From Bacteroidales bacterium (GTDB taxonomy: Bacteria; Bacteroidota; Bacteroidia; Bacteroidales; UBA932), in the NCBI GenBank assembly GCA_017480345.1, contig JAFVAU010000024.1, positions 1 through 58,841 of the forward strand: a stretch of DNA of 58,841 nucleotides. The letters are read 5' to 3'. A model generated the notes under the pieces. It did no database searches, had not been told where the DNA came from, and saw only the letters and a program-made list of their open reading frames with translations. Shown here in pieces: positions 15,457-23,633 of this stretch. The position numbers were made by a program, and so were the translations under genes. Each line of letters starts with the position of its first letter. Positions within the stretch are counted from its first letter, which is position 1.

Positions 15457-16605
15457 ATGGATACCGCATTTCCCTATTCGCAGTATGTGACCGGCAAGAA
15501 CTTCGTAGGAAGGCGGGCCGATGTCACCCTGATTGGGAACCTCCTGGGCCAGGGAGAGAATATTCTGCTGTCGGAGCCCCCGAAGAGCGGAAAGACCTCC
15601 CTGATCCAGCAGGCTCTCTTCTCCATGCGCATGTCGGGAAAGGTATTCACCGTGGGGCAGTTCAGCGCATTGAATATCCGGACGCCGGAAGCTTTTCTCC
15701 TCAAAATGGGCAACACAGTCCTGAGGATGGCAGCCTCCACTCCAGCGGAGTATGCCGCCCTGACGCAGAAATATCTGGATGGGACACACTTTGTCTTCGA
15801 CCCGGAAAAATTTACGGAGGAAGACAAGATTCTCTCCCTTAACTGGGACCTGGACGAGGCCGATGTCCGGGCTATGCTCCGCTTTCCCTATATCCTGGCT
15901 CAGGAAAGGGGATCCCGCCTCATCCTCATAGTCGATGAATTCCAGAGCCTGGTCCGTCTGGAGAATCCGGATGCGATTTTCCGGCCAATGGACGCCTGTA
16001 TGCGGGAACTGAAGGAAGCGGCCCTCTTCTCTTGGATAATCTGCGGCTCCGGCGTCAACGCCATGAAGGGCATCTTCCAAAGCAGCCTTCTTTTCCATCG
16101 GCAAGTGGAACGCGTGCGCCTTTCTCCGGTGGACGAGATGGAAATGGCCGACCACGTGCATAAAGGATTCACCATGGCCGGGAAGGTGGTGGAAAAGGAA
16201 CTCCTGCAGGGCGCCTGCCGCCTTTTCCGCGGAAACTTGTGGTACATCAATCACTTCATGTCCATCTGCGACGGCATGAGCAAGGGCTATATCGTTGAAC
16301 AGGCGCTGGTGGAAGCCTTGAGTATTCTGGTATCCATCCATGAGCCCCGGTTCAACGCCATCGTAGAAGACCTCACCACCCACCAGATCAACCTCCTGAA
16401 GGCTATCGTGGACGGGGTGGTCCGCTTCTCTTCGGCCGATGTCATCCGCAAGTACGGGCTCAATTCATCGGCCAATGTGAAACGGGTGAAGGACGCCCTC
16501 ATGAAGAAGGAAGTGCTGGTGTTTGACGAGAATGACAATCCCCGGATTATCGACCCGCTGTTCGAATACTGGGTTAGGAATTACTATTTTGAACTGAAAG
16601 ACTAA
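15457..16605 (+). CDS. AAA ATPase, STAND/archaeal-type ATPase-like
   Basis: A 382-residue ATPase of the group that includes archaeal MJ-type ATPases and DUF234 proteins. Walker A is EPPKSGKTSLIQQ (about residues 39-51), Walker B is LILIVDEF (about 155-162), followed by a sensor region WIICGSG and a C-terminal winged-helix-like part. Proteins of this type act as NTP-driven switches; the partner is unknown. It starts 1 nt after the EF-hand gene and its stop overlaps the sirtuin start (TAATG), so the three products are likely made together. Confidence 0.8.
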   Translation: MDTAFPYSQYVTGKNFVGRRADVTLIGNLLGQGENILLSEPPKSGKTSLIQQALFSMRMSGKVFTVGQFSALNIRTPEAFLLKMGNTVLRMAASTPAEYAALTQKYLDGTHFVFDPEKFTEEDKILSLNWDLDEADVRAMLRFPYILAQERGSRLILIVDEFQSLVRLENPDAIFRPMDACMRELKEAALFSWIICGSGVNAMKGIFQSSLLFHRQVERVRLSPVDEMEMADHVHKGFTMAGKVVEKELLQGACRLFRGNLWYINHFMSICDGMSKGYIVEQALVEALSILVSIHEPRFNAIVEDLTTHQINLLKAIVDGVVRFSSADVIRKYGLNSSANVKRVKDALMKKEVLVFDENDNPRIIDPLFEYWVRNYYFELKD

Positions 16606-17306
16606 TGGCCAAAAAACACATCGTCGTTTTAACCGGCGCAGGCGTTTCGGCGGAGAGCGGCTTTGCCACTTTCCGGGATACCGGCGGTCTGTGGGAGCAG
16701 TACGACGTCAACGACGTGGCTTCCATAGAGGGCTGGTACCGCAACCGGGCCCTGGTGCTGGATTTCTACAACCAGCGCCGCGCCCAGCTGAAGGACGCCA
16801 AGCCCAATGCCGCCCACGAGGCCATCGCCGGCCTGGAAAAAGACTATCTGGTGGATGTCATTACCCAGAACGTGGACAACCTCCACGAGCGGGCCGGCTC
16901 CACGCGGGTGCTGCACCTGCACGGGGAACTCACCAAGGTGCGTCCGGAGAACGGAGTCTATGACCGCACGGCCTCCGAGGCGGAGGTCATCGACGTGGGG
17001 TATCGGCCCGTAGTATTGGGAGACCTGGCGCCGAACGGCAGCCAGCTGAGGCCGCACATCGTCTTCTTCGGGGAAGCCGTCCCTAATATTGAAAAGGCCA
17101 TCAACCTGGTGGAAAAGGCCGATATCCTCCTCATCGTTGGCTCCTCCTTGCAAGTCTATCCCGCGGCCGGCCTCTACCGCTACGCTGGGAACGACTGCCC
17201 CATCTACGTGATAGACCCCAAGCCCGTCCCTCTTGCAGACCCTCGCGTCACCTTCATCCAGGACGTGGCCACAAAGGGCATGCAACAGTTCCTGTCCCTG
17301 ATTTAG
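16605..17306 (+). CDS. cobB: NAD-dependent protein deacylase (sirtuin)
   Basis: A 233-residue Sir2-family deacylase that removes acyl groups from lysines using NAD. Motifs: GAGVSAESGFATFRD (NAD binding), TQNVDNLHERAGS, and the catalytic histidine in HLHGEL. The Tyr and Arg in DFYNQRRAQL match the pair that gives E. coli CobB and SIRT5 desuccinylase activity. The zinc-finger segment after HLHGEL has no cysteines at all, so the usual structural zinc site is missing; I believe related Bacteroidota enzymes share this. A terminator follows. Confidence 0.9.
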   Translation: MAKKHIVVLTGAGVSAESGFATFRDTGGLWEQYDVNDVASIEGWYRNRALVLDFYNQRRAQLKDAKPNAAHEAIAGLEKDYLVDVITQNVDNLHERAGSTRVLHLHGELTKVRPENGVYDRTASEAEVIDVGYRPVVLGDLAPNGSQLRPHIVFFGEAVPNIEKAINLVEKADILLIVGSSLQVYPAAGLYRYAGNDCPIYVIDPKPVPLADPRVTFIQDVATKGMQQFLSLI

Positions 17307-17320
17307 ACAGCCCCAAAAAG

Positions 17321-17356
17321 AAAAACCGGAACCCCTTTCAGGAGCTCCGGTTTTTT
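17321..17356. terminator. Intrinsic terminator after the sirtuin gene
   Basis: Arms AAAAACCGGA (17321-17330) and TCCGGTTTTTT (17346-17356) with a T run at the end. The A run at the start makes it usable in both directions, also for lptB on the minus strand. Confidence 0.85.
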
Positions 17357-17423
17357 CTACCTATTATTAACTAAACCAACTAAAACTAACCGGATTTAGT
17401 ATAGGCAAGTAGCGTGCCAAACT

Positions 17424-18227
17424 TTACAGAACTTTTTCGTGTTCCACCTCGGCGCGGGCTCTTTCCACGGATTTGGAGCGTTTGAGAACGAAGCCGGAGC
17501 CCAGGTATTTGGTGCGGACGTCTTCGTCGGCCGCCAGTTCCTCGGGGGTGCCGGTCTGAAGGATTACACCTTCATACAGAAGATAGGCCCGGTCCGTGAT
17601 GGCCAGGGTTTCACCCACGTTGTGGTCTGTGATGATGACGCCGATGTTGCGGTATTTGAGTTTGGCGATGATGTACTGAATGTCTTCCACGGCAATGGGG
17701 TCTACGCCGGCGAAGGGTTCGTCCAGGAGGATGAACTTGGGGTCTACGGCCAGGGCGCGGGCAATCTCGCAGCGGCGTCGCTCCCCGCCGGAGAGCTGCA
17801 CGCCCAGGGACTTGCGCACCTTGGAGAGGTTGAATTCGTCTATGAGGCGTTCCATCCGCTCCAACCGCTCTTCTTTGGAGAGTTTCTCCGTGCTCTTGGA
17901 CAGTTCCATGACGGAGAGGATGTTGTCCTCCACGGACATCTTGCGGAAGACGGAAGCCTCCTGGGGCAGATAGCCGATTCCCTGCTGGGCCCGCTGGTAC
18001 ATGGGCAGCTTGGTAATCTCAACGGTATTGCCCTCGTCGTCGTCCAGGAAGATACGGCCGCCGTTGGGTTTGATCTGCCCGGTAATCATGTAGAAGCTGG
18101 TGGTCTTGCCGGCGCCGTTGGGCCCCAGGAAACCCACAATCTCCCCTTGCTGCACTTCCATGGAAACGCCCTTCACCACAGTGCGGACGCCATATTTCTT
18201 GACAAGTTTTTCTGCTCTTAGGCGCAT
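17424..18227 (-). CDS. lptB: LPS export ABC transporter ATP-binding protein
   Basis: ATPase that powers lipopolysaccharide extraction by LptFG at the inner membrane (267 aa). Walker [10 protein letters not shown] (about residues 35-43), signature [15 protein letters not shown] (about 145-159), Walker [14 protein letters not shown], and the H-loop in ITDHNV. The C-terminus (about 240-267) extends beyond the usual core and is charged. The upstream dnaX gene ends 1 nt before its start. The lptF/G genes are not in the window. Confidence 0.95.
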   Translation of the reverse strand: MRLRAEKLVKKYGVRTVVKGVSMEVQQGEIVGFLGPNGAGKTTSFYMITGQIKPNGGRIFLDDDEGNTVEITKLPMYQRAQQGIGYLPQEASVFRKMSVEDNILSVMELSKSTEKLSKEERLERMERLIDEFNLSKVRKSLGVQLSGGERRRCEIARALAVDPKFILLDEPFAGVDPIAVEDIQYIIAKLKYRNIGVIITDHNVGETLAITDRAYLLYEGVILQTGTPEELAADEDVRTKYLGSGFVLKRSKSVERARAEVEHEKVL

Positions 18228-18228
18228 A

Positions 18229-19968
18229 TTATTTCGTATCTAATCCCATATCGGCCACGAAGGCTCTTACTTCAGGGTTCTTTTCCATCAGGTCCTTGGC
18301 CTTCTCTTCCGGCATGTAGGGCACTTTGGCGGCCTCCTCCACCGGGGTTACGGACACAATCACATTCACTTTGGCGCAGTTCACCAGTTCCCGCAGCTTG
18401 GTTTCCAGTTCCCGGAGCATCTTTTCCTCCACCCACTGGCGCTGGGCCTCGTTGGTCACGAAGAACTCCACCTGCTTGATGCCGCTCTCCTCGGAGATCT
18501 GGATGTTTCCGCTGGAAAGCATACTCTGAAGACGCGGTTTGGCGCTGTACTGAGCGGCCAGCTCCTTCCACTTGGCCAGGACGGTTTCGTCGTCCGGAAG
18601 GGCCTGGCTCTGCTGGGCCACCTGAGGAGCCGCCTCTTCCTGCGTCTTGTTCTCCTCCATGATGGCGCTCATGGAGAGCGAAGAGCCCTTGAGGGGCCGA
18701 CGCTGCCGCGCCGGAGCGGGAGCCGGGGCGGGAGCCTCCGCCTTCGGGGCCTCTTCTACCTTTTTGGTCGGAGATACCCCTTCCTCCGCGTCGCTTCGCG
18801 ACCCTGTACGGGCAAATGCTCCGGAAGGGGTATCTCCGACCTTCGCAGGAGCAGAGACCGCGGAATCGGAAGGCTTGCCCATCAGGTAACTCAGTTTCAT
18901 GAGGGCGAACTCGATATGAAGGCGGGGATTCACGGCCGCCTTGTAGCCGGTCTCGCAGGCCGTGGTTACGGCCAGGGCCTCGAAGAGAAACTGGTTGGAA
19001 CAGCGGGAAGCCTGCTCCGCATAACGCTTCTTGAGCGACTCCGGCAGCTCCAGCAGGGGCTCCAGGCCACCCGTCTTGGCCACCACCAGATTCCTCAGGT
19101 GCGTGGAGAGGGAGGCCACGAAATGCAGGGCGTTGAATCCCTTGGACAGAATCTCGTCCAGGATGAGGAAGGCCCCGCCGTAATTTCCGGCCAGGAAATG
19201 GTCCACCAGCTTGAAGCTGTATTCGTGGTCCAGGACATTGAGGTTCCGGATCACGTCTTCGTATTTTACATCCGTGCCGCAGAAAGCCACCGTCTGGTCA
19301 AAGATGGTGAGCGCGTCGCGCATGGCGCCATCGGCCTTGGAGGCTATTACATGCAGGGATTCGTCGTCTATCTTCACGCCTTCCTTCTGGGCGATGCCCC
19401 TCAGATTGCGCACCATGTCCGGGATGCTGATGCGGTTGAAGTCGTAGGTCTGGCAGCGGCTCAGGATGGTGGGCAGGATCTTGTGCTTCTCCGTGGTGGC
19501 CAGGATGAAGATGGCGTGTGCCGGCGGCTCTTCCAGCGTCTTGAGGAAGGCGTTGAAGGCAGCTTGCGACAGCATGTGCACCTCGTCGATGATGTACACG
19601 CTGTACTTCCCCACCTGGGGCGGCACCTGCACCTGCTCCATGAGGGTCTTGATGTCCTCCACGGAGTTATTGGAGGCGGCGTCCAGCTCGTGGATACAGT
19701 AGGAACGGCCTTCCTGGAAGCTCACGCAGGACTCGCACTTCCCGCAGGGCTCCATGTCCTCTCCGGGGTTGGCGCAGTTGATCATCTTGGCGAAGATGCG
19801 GGCCGTAGTGGTCTTTCCCACGCCGCGAGGGCCGCAGAAAAGATAGGCATGGGCCAGCTGCCCCCTCCGGATGGAGTTGGACAGCGTCCGGGCAATGTTG
19901 TCCTGGCCTATCAGGCTTTCAAACGAATCCGGCCGGTATTTGCGGGCCGATACAATGTAGTCGCTCAT
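18229..19968 (-). CDS. dnaX: DNA polymerase III subunit gamma/tau
   Basis: Clamp-loader ATPase (579 aa). Walker [15 protein letters not shown] (about residues 46-59), four zinc-binding cysteines starting at NCANPGE and CGKCESC (about 67-82), Walker B IIDEVHML, sensor 1 ILATTE. Domain III ends near residue 365; a Pro/Ala-rich linker and a tau-type C-terminal domain follow. In the linker, residues about 376-401 are encoded by a palindromic element (18766-18841). I see no convincing frameshift site for a short gamma form. Its stop is 1 nt before lptB and its start overlaps the ctp stop. Confidence 0.96.
   Translation of the reverse strand: MSDYIVSARKYRPDSFESLIGQDNIARTLSNSIRRGQLAHAYLFCGPRGVGKTTTARIFAKMINCANPGEDMEPCGKCESCVSFQEGRSYCIHELDAASNNSVEDIKTLMEQVQVPPQVGKYSVYIIDEVHMLSQAAFNAFLKTLEEPPAHAIFILATTEKHKILPTILSRCQTYDFNRISIPDMVRNLRGIAQKEGVKIDDESLHVIASKADGAMRDALTIFDQTVAFCGTDVKYEDVIRNLNVLDHEYSFKLVDHFLAGNYGGAFLILDEILSKGFNALHFVASLSTHLRNLVVAKTGGLEPLLELPESLKKRYAEQASRCSNQFLFEALAVTTACETGYKAAVNPRLHIEFALMKLSYLMGKPSDSAVSAPAKVGDTPSGAFARTGSRSDAEEGVSPTKKVEEAPKAEAPAPAPAPARQRRPLKGSSLSMSAIMEENKTQEEAAPQVAQQSQALPDDETVLAKWKELAAQYSAKPRLQSMLSSGNIQISEESGIKQVEFFVTNEAQRQWVEEKMLRELETKLRELVNCAKVNVIVSVTPVEEAAKVPYMPEEKAKDLMEKNPEVRAFVADMGLDTK
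18766..18841. repeat. Palindromic element inserted in frame in dnaX
   Basis: Perfect 19-bp inverted repeats: GGTCGGAGATACCCCTTCC at 18766-18784 and its reverse complement at 18823-18841. The 38-bp spacer holds a second small palindrome, GTCGC-ttc-GCGAC. The element is in frame and adds residues [17 protein letters not shown] and EEGVSPT to the linker. Such perfect symmetry is not expected of normal coding sequence and suggests a REP/MITE-like insertion tolerated in a disordered linker. Confidence 0.75.
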
Positions 19969-21551
19969 AACAGTTCCAAAGCTTTTTCCACCGTGTCATC
20001 CACCGGCAGGTAATACTTGTAGAAGGCGTTCTCCCCCAGCTTGGAGTAGCGCGCGATGAGGGCGCTCAGCTGCGGAAGCAGGTAAGGGGCCGTCTGCTCC
20101 CATTCGGCCGCCGTGCAGCGGATGCCGTCCTGCCGGAGGGCATAGGCGGGGAAATCGGCCTTGAGATTGAGTCCCTTGAGGAAACGGTCCATGTCGGGAT
20201 AATTGTCGATGGCCGAGAGGCGGGCGCCGAAACGGTCGAAGATATGGGAGGCATAGCGCATTTGGGTGGCTTTCCGGTTGCAGGCCACATAGAAGGCCGA
20301 TGCCCGGGTGGTGTCCATGGGAACGAACACGTCCGGCATGATACCGCCGCCGCCATACACCACGCGACCGCTGCGGGTATGGTGCACGTCGGTGGTGTCC
20401 AGGCGGACGCTGTCGGCACTGAATACCTCGCCGTCGGCGTAGCGGTTGTAGATATCGTAGGCGTAATCCCGCTGGCTCACATAGGGTTTCTGGATGCACC
20501 GGCCGCTGGGGGTGTAATACCGGGCCACCGTGAGGCGGATGCCGGAATTGTCCGTGAAGAAGAAAGGTTCCTGCACCAGCCCCTTCCCGAAGGAACGGCG
20601 TCCCACCACCTTTCCGCGGTCGTTGTCCTGGATGGCGCCGGCGAAGATTTCACTGGCCGATGCCGAGTTCTCGCTCACCAGCACCGTGACCCCTACGCTC
20701 TGCAGCGTGCCCCTGCCATCGGCCTTATAGACCTCCTTGGGCCGGTGGAGACCCTCGATATAGACGATGGTGTCTCTGGGAGAGAGGAAATCGTTGGAAA
20801 GGAGGAGCGCCTGGTCCATATAGCCGCCGGAATTGTCCCTGACGTCGAACAGGAGGTGCGACATGCCCTGGTCCAGCAGGTCCATGGCCGCCTTGTGGCA
20901 TTCCTCGAAGGTGGTGCGGGAGAACTTGCCCAGGCGGATGTACCCCACCCCGGGCTTGATCATGAAGGCGGCGTCCACGCTGTGGACGGGAATCTTCCCA
21001 CGGGTTATCTCAAAGGGAATCACTTCCTTTCCGCGGCCCACCGTAATGGTGACCTTGGTTCCGGAAGGGCCCTTCATGCGCCTCACCATGCTGTCCTGGG
21101 GGAACTTGACGCCGGCAATCACCTTGTCGTCCACCTTGAGCAGGCGGTCTCCCGGCATCAGGCCCACCTTCTCCGACGGGCCGCCGGCAATCACCTCCAG
21201 CACGATGGCCGTGTCGTTGGGCACGTTGAACTGAATGCCGATGCCGTCAAAATTGCCGGCCAGGTCCTGCTCGGAGTCCTTGAGCTGCTGCGGGGGAAGA
21301 TAGACGGAATGGGGGTCCAGCTTGGCCAGGGCGGCCTCTACGGCCGCGTTGGTCATCCCCTCCCGGTTCAAGGTGTCCACATAGTTCTTTTCCACCAGGT
21401 CCAGGATGAGGTTGAGCTTGCGCCATTCCCCGTAACGGGTGTTGTACAGGTGCTGCTTTTCCCGATACCGGACAACAGACAGCGTGATAAGGACACCCAT
21501 CAGGATGCCCAATACCACTTGAAGAAGCTGGAGAAGGGTTTTTCTCTGCAT
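19965..21551 (-). CDS. C-terminal processing peptidase, S41 family
   Basis: A 528-residue periplasmic serine protease anchored by an N-terminal helix (about residues 8-27). A PDZ domain follows (about 85-170, GIGIQFNVPNDT onward) and then the S41 catalytic domain. The nucleophile is the serine in SENSASASEIF (about residues 295-305) and the general-base lysine is in GRRSFGKGLVQ. A roughly 150-residue C-terminal extension is typical of Bacteroidota members. It overlaps dnaX by 4 nt at its 3' end; the deaminase gene ends 6 nt upstream. Confidence 0.93.
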   Translation of the reverse strand: MQRKTLLQLLQVVLGILMGVLITLSVVRYREKQHLYNTRYGEWRKLNLILDLVEKNYVDTLNREGMTNAAVEAALAKLDPHSVYLPPQQLKDSEQDLAGNFDGIGIQFNVPNDTAIVLEVIAGGPSEKVGLMPGDRLLKVDDKVIAGVKFPQDSMVRRMKGPSGTKVTITVGRGKEVIPFEITRGKIPVHSVDAAFMIKPGVGYIRLGKFSRTTFEECHKAAMDLLDQGMSHLLFDVRDNSGGYMDQALLLSNDFLSPRDTIVYIEGLHRPKEVYKADGRGTLQSVGVTVLVSENSASASEIFAGAIQDNDRGKVVGRRSFGKGLVQEPFFFTDNSGIRLTVARYYTPSGRCIQKPYVSQRDYAYDIYNRYADGEVFSADSVRLDTTDVHHTRSGRVVYGGGGIMPDVFVPMDTTRASAFYVACNRKATQMRYASHIFDRFGARLSAIDNYPDMDRFLKGLNLKADFPAYALRQDGIRCTAAEWEQTAPYLLPQLSALIARYSKLGENAFYKYYLPVDDTVEKALELL

Positions 21552-21557
21552 GGCCGT

Positions 21558-21962
21558 TTACTGGATTTGCTCTACTTCAATGCCGGCACGGGCCAGGAGG
21601 TCTATGCCGTCCGTGAGACGGTAGGCATCGCGGTATACCACGCGCCTGATGCCGGCCTGGATGATGAGTTTGGCGCACTCCGCACAGGGAGAAGCCGTCA
21701 CGAAGAGCGTGGCGCCCGCGGAAGAATTGCCGCTCTTGGCCACCTTGGTGATGGCATTGGCCTCCGCGTGCAGCACATAGGGCTTGGTGACACCGTTCTC
21801 ATCCTCGCAGATATTCTCGAAACCCGAAGGGGTCCCGTTGTAGCCGTCGGAAATGATGGTGCGGTCTTTCACCAGCAAGGCACCCACCTTCCTGCGTTTG
21901 CAGTAGGAATTCTGGGCCCACACCTCGGCCATTTCCAGATAACTTCTGTCAAATTTTTCCAT
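21558..21962 (-). CDS. Deoxycytidylate deaminase family protein
   Basis: A 134-residue zinc-dependent deaminase of the dCMP deaminase/ComEB group, which converts dCMP to dUMP for dTMP supply. Zinc ligands and catalytic glutamate are in HAEANAITK (about residues 69-77) and SPCAECAKL (about 95-103). The start MEKFDRSYLEMAEVWAQNS fits the family. It sits between the acyl-CoA ligase and ctp with gaps of 1 and 6 nt. Confidence 0.93.
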   Translation of the reverse strand: MEKFDRSYLEMAEVWAQNSYCKRRKVGALLVKDRTIISDGYNGTPSGFENICEDENGVTKPYVLHAEANAITKVAKSGNSSAGATLFVTASPCAECAKLIIQAGIRRVVYRDAYRLTDGIDLLARAGIEVEQIQ

Positions 21963-21963
21963 C

Positions 21964-23619
21964 TTAGTTCCGTTGATACAAGTAACGCTTGATGCTCTTC
22001 TTGGGCGTACGCTCGAAGTCTTCGGGCATGAGCTCTATCTTCTTGATCTGTGCGTACTTGGGAAGTACGTCATTGATGGCGGGCAGAAGGCCGGTGATGC
22101 GCTTCTTGAAGTCCGAACGGGTATAACCGTCCAGCTCTCCCTGGTGCCAGTCCGGATAGATGAGGGCCGTGAGACCGCCGTCATCCTCCACCACCAGCGA
22201 ATCCACCACATAGTTGAAGTTGTTGATGGTGGCCTCCACCTCTTCCGGATAGATGTTCTGGCCGGAAGGGCCCAGCACCATGCACTTGGAGCGGCCGCGC
22301 AGGAACAGGTAACCGTCCTTGTCTATCACGCCCATGTCTCCGGTGCGGAACCAGCCGTCCTTGGTGAAGGAAGCCTTGGTGGTTTCTTCGTTCTTGTAAT
22401 AGCCCAGGCACACGTTGGGACCTTTCACCTGCACCTCTCCGGGAACATGTTCGGGGTCTGTGGAGTCTATGCGGATTTCCATGTTCAGGGCGGCCCGGCC
22501 GGCCGATCCCACCTTCACCTTGTTCCAATGGGCATAGCCGATGATGGGCGCGCACTCCGTCATGCCATATCCTACCGTATAATGGAAACCAATCTTGTGC
22601 AGGAACTTCTCCACTTCCGGATTGAAGGCGGCGCCGCCCAGGATCACCTCCTCGAACTGGCCACCAAAGGCGTTGGTGAGTTCCGTGCAGAACTTCTTCT
22701 CAATCACTTTATCCAGCACGGGGATATGCCGATAATACTTGGTCTTGTCAATGAGGGGCTTGAGCTTGCTCTTGTACACCTTCTCCATCACCAGCGGAAC
22801 CGCGATGATAATGTCCGGGTGCACCTCGCTGAACGCCTGCATGATAATCTTGGGGCTGGGAACGCGGCTCAGGAAATGCACGTGCATGCCTATGGTCATC
22901 TCAAAGAGGAACTCGAACATCATCCCGTACATATGGGCCGACGGGAGCATGGACACCACGTTCATCCCGGCCTTCAGCATGGGGCAGGCATCCTGGGAGG
23001 CGAACTCGATGTTGGAGTAGAGGGCCCGGTAAGGAATCATGACACCCTTGGAAAAACCGGAAGTTCCGGAGGTATAGTTGATGATGGCCAACTCTTCGGG
23101 GCTGTCCTCGTAATAATCGAGGTTCTCCGGCTCGAAGTTGTTGGGGTACCGGTGGCCGAACTCCTCGTTCAGATGTTCGCGCACCTGGCGGCGCTCCTCG
23201 CAGTCTGCATACAGGAACTTGAAGTTGTTGATCTGCACCACAACGGCCAGGTCCGGCATTTCCTCCGCCGAGAGGCCCTCCCAGATAACGTCGTCCACAA
23301 AAAGGACACGGGCTTCGGAGTGGTTCACCAGGTAATGGATGTTTCCGGGTTTGAACTCGTGCAGGATGGGGACGGCCACGGCGCCATAGGTGATGGCGGC
23401 CAGGAAGCTTACGCCCCAGTTGGCCTGGTTGCGGGAGCAGATGGCCACTTTGTCTCCTTTCTGCAGACCGCACTGCTCAAAGGCAATGTGCAGTTTGGCA
23501 ATGCGGCGGGCCACATCCCGGTAGGCCAGGGTCATTCCCTGGAAGTTGGTTAGAGCCGGGCGGTCCCAGTTCTGGACGAAACTCTCCTGCAACAGTTTGT
23601 TTACTGAATGAAATTCCAT
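21964..23619 (-). CDS. AMP-binding long-chain acyl-CoA ligase
   Basis: A 551-residue member of the adenylate-forming superfamily, probably activating fatty acids to acyl-CoA or acyl-AMP. The P-loop-like motif YTSGTSGFSKGVMIPYRA lies at about residues 188-205, GYGMTE at about 351-356, and GWFRTGDMG plus the hinge LRGRSKCMVLGPSG near 430-460. The catalytic lysine is expected in KKSIKRYLYQ at the C-terminus. Chain-length preference cannot be read from sequence. The gene upstream ends 14 nt away. Confidence 0.92.
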   Translation of the reverse strand: MEFHSVNKLLQESFVQNWDRPALTNFQGMTLAYRDVARRIAKLHIAFEQCGLQKGDKVAICSRNQANWGVSFLAAITYGAVAVPILHEFKPGNIHYLVNHSEARVLFVDDVIWEGLSAEEMPDLAVVVQINNFKFLYADCEERRQVREHLNEEFGHRYPNNFEPENLDYYEDSPEELAIINYTSGTSGFSKGVMIPYRALYSNIEFASQDACPMLKAGMNVVSMLPSAHMYGMMFEFLFEMTIGMHVHFLSRVPSPKIIMQAFSEVHPDIIIAVPLVMEKVYKSKLKPLIDKTKYYRHIPVLDKVIEKKFCTELTNAFGGQFEEVILGGAAFNPEVEKFLHKIGFHYTVGYGMTECAPIIGYAHWNKVKVGSAGRAALNMEIRIDSTDPEHVPGEVQVKGPNVCLGYYKNEETTKASFTKDGWFRTGDMGVIDKDGYLFLRGRSKCMVLGPSGQNIYPEEVEATINNFNYVVDSLVVEDDGGLTALIYPDWHQGELDGYTRSDFKKRITGLLPAINDVLPKYAQIKKIELMPEDFERTPKKSIKRYLYQRN

Positions 23620-23633
23620 TATCGATTATGTTT

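Noticed and set aside
18756-18841. Programmed frameshift in dnaX
   Set aside because: The A5GG run lies 3' of the hairpin in the mRNA and no slippery heptamer precedes a stem; the full tau-length frame is continuous.
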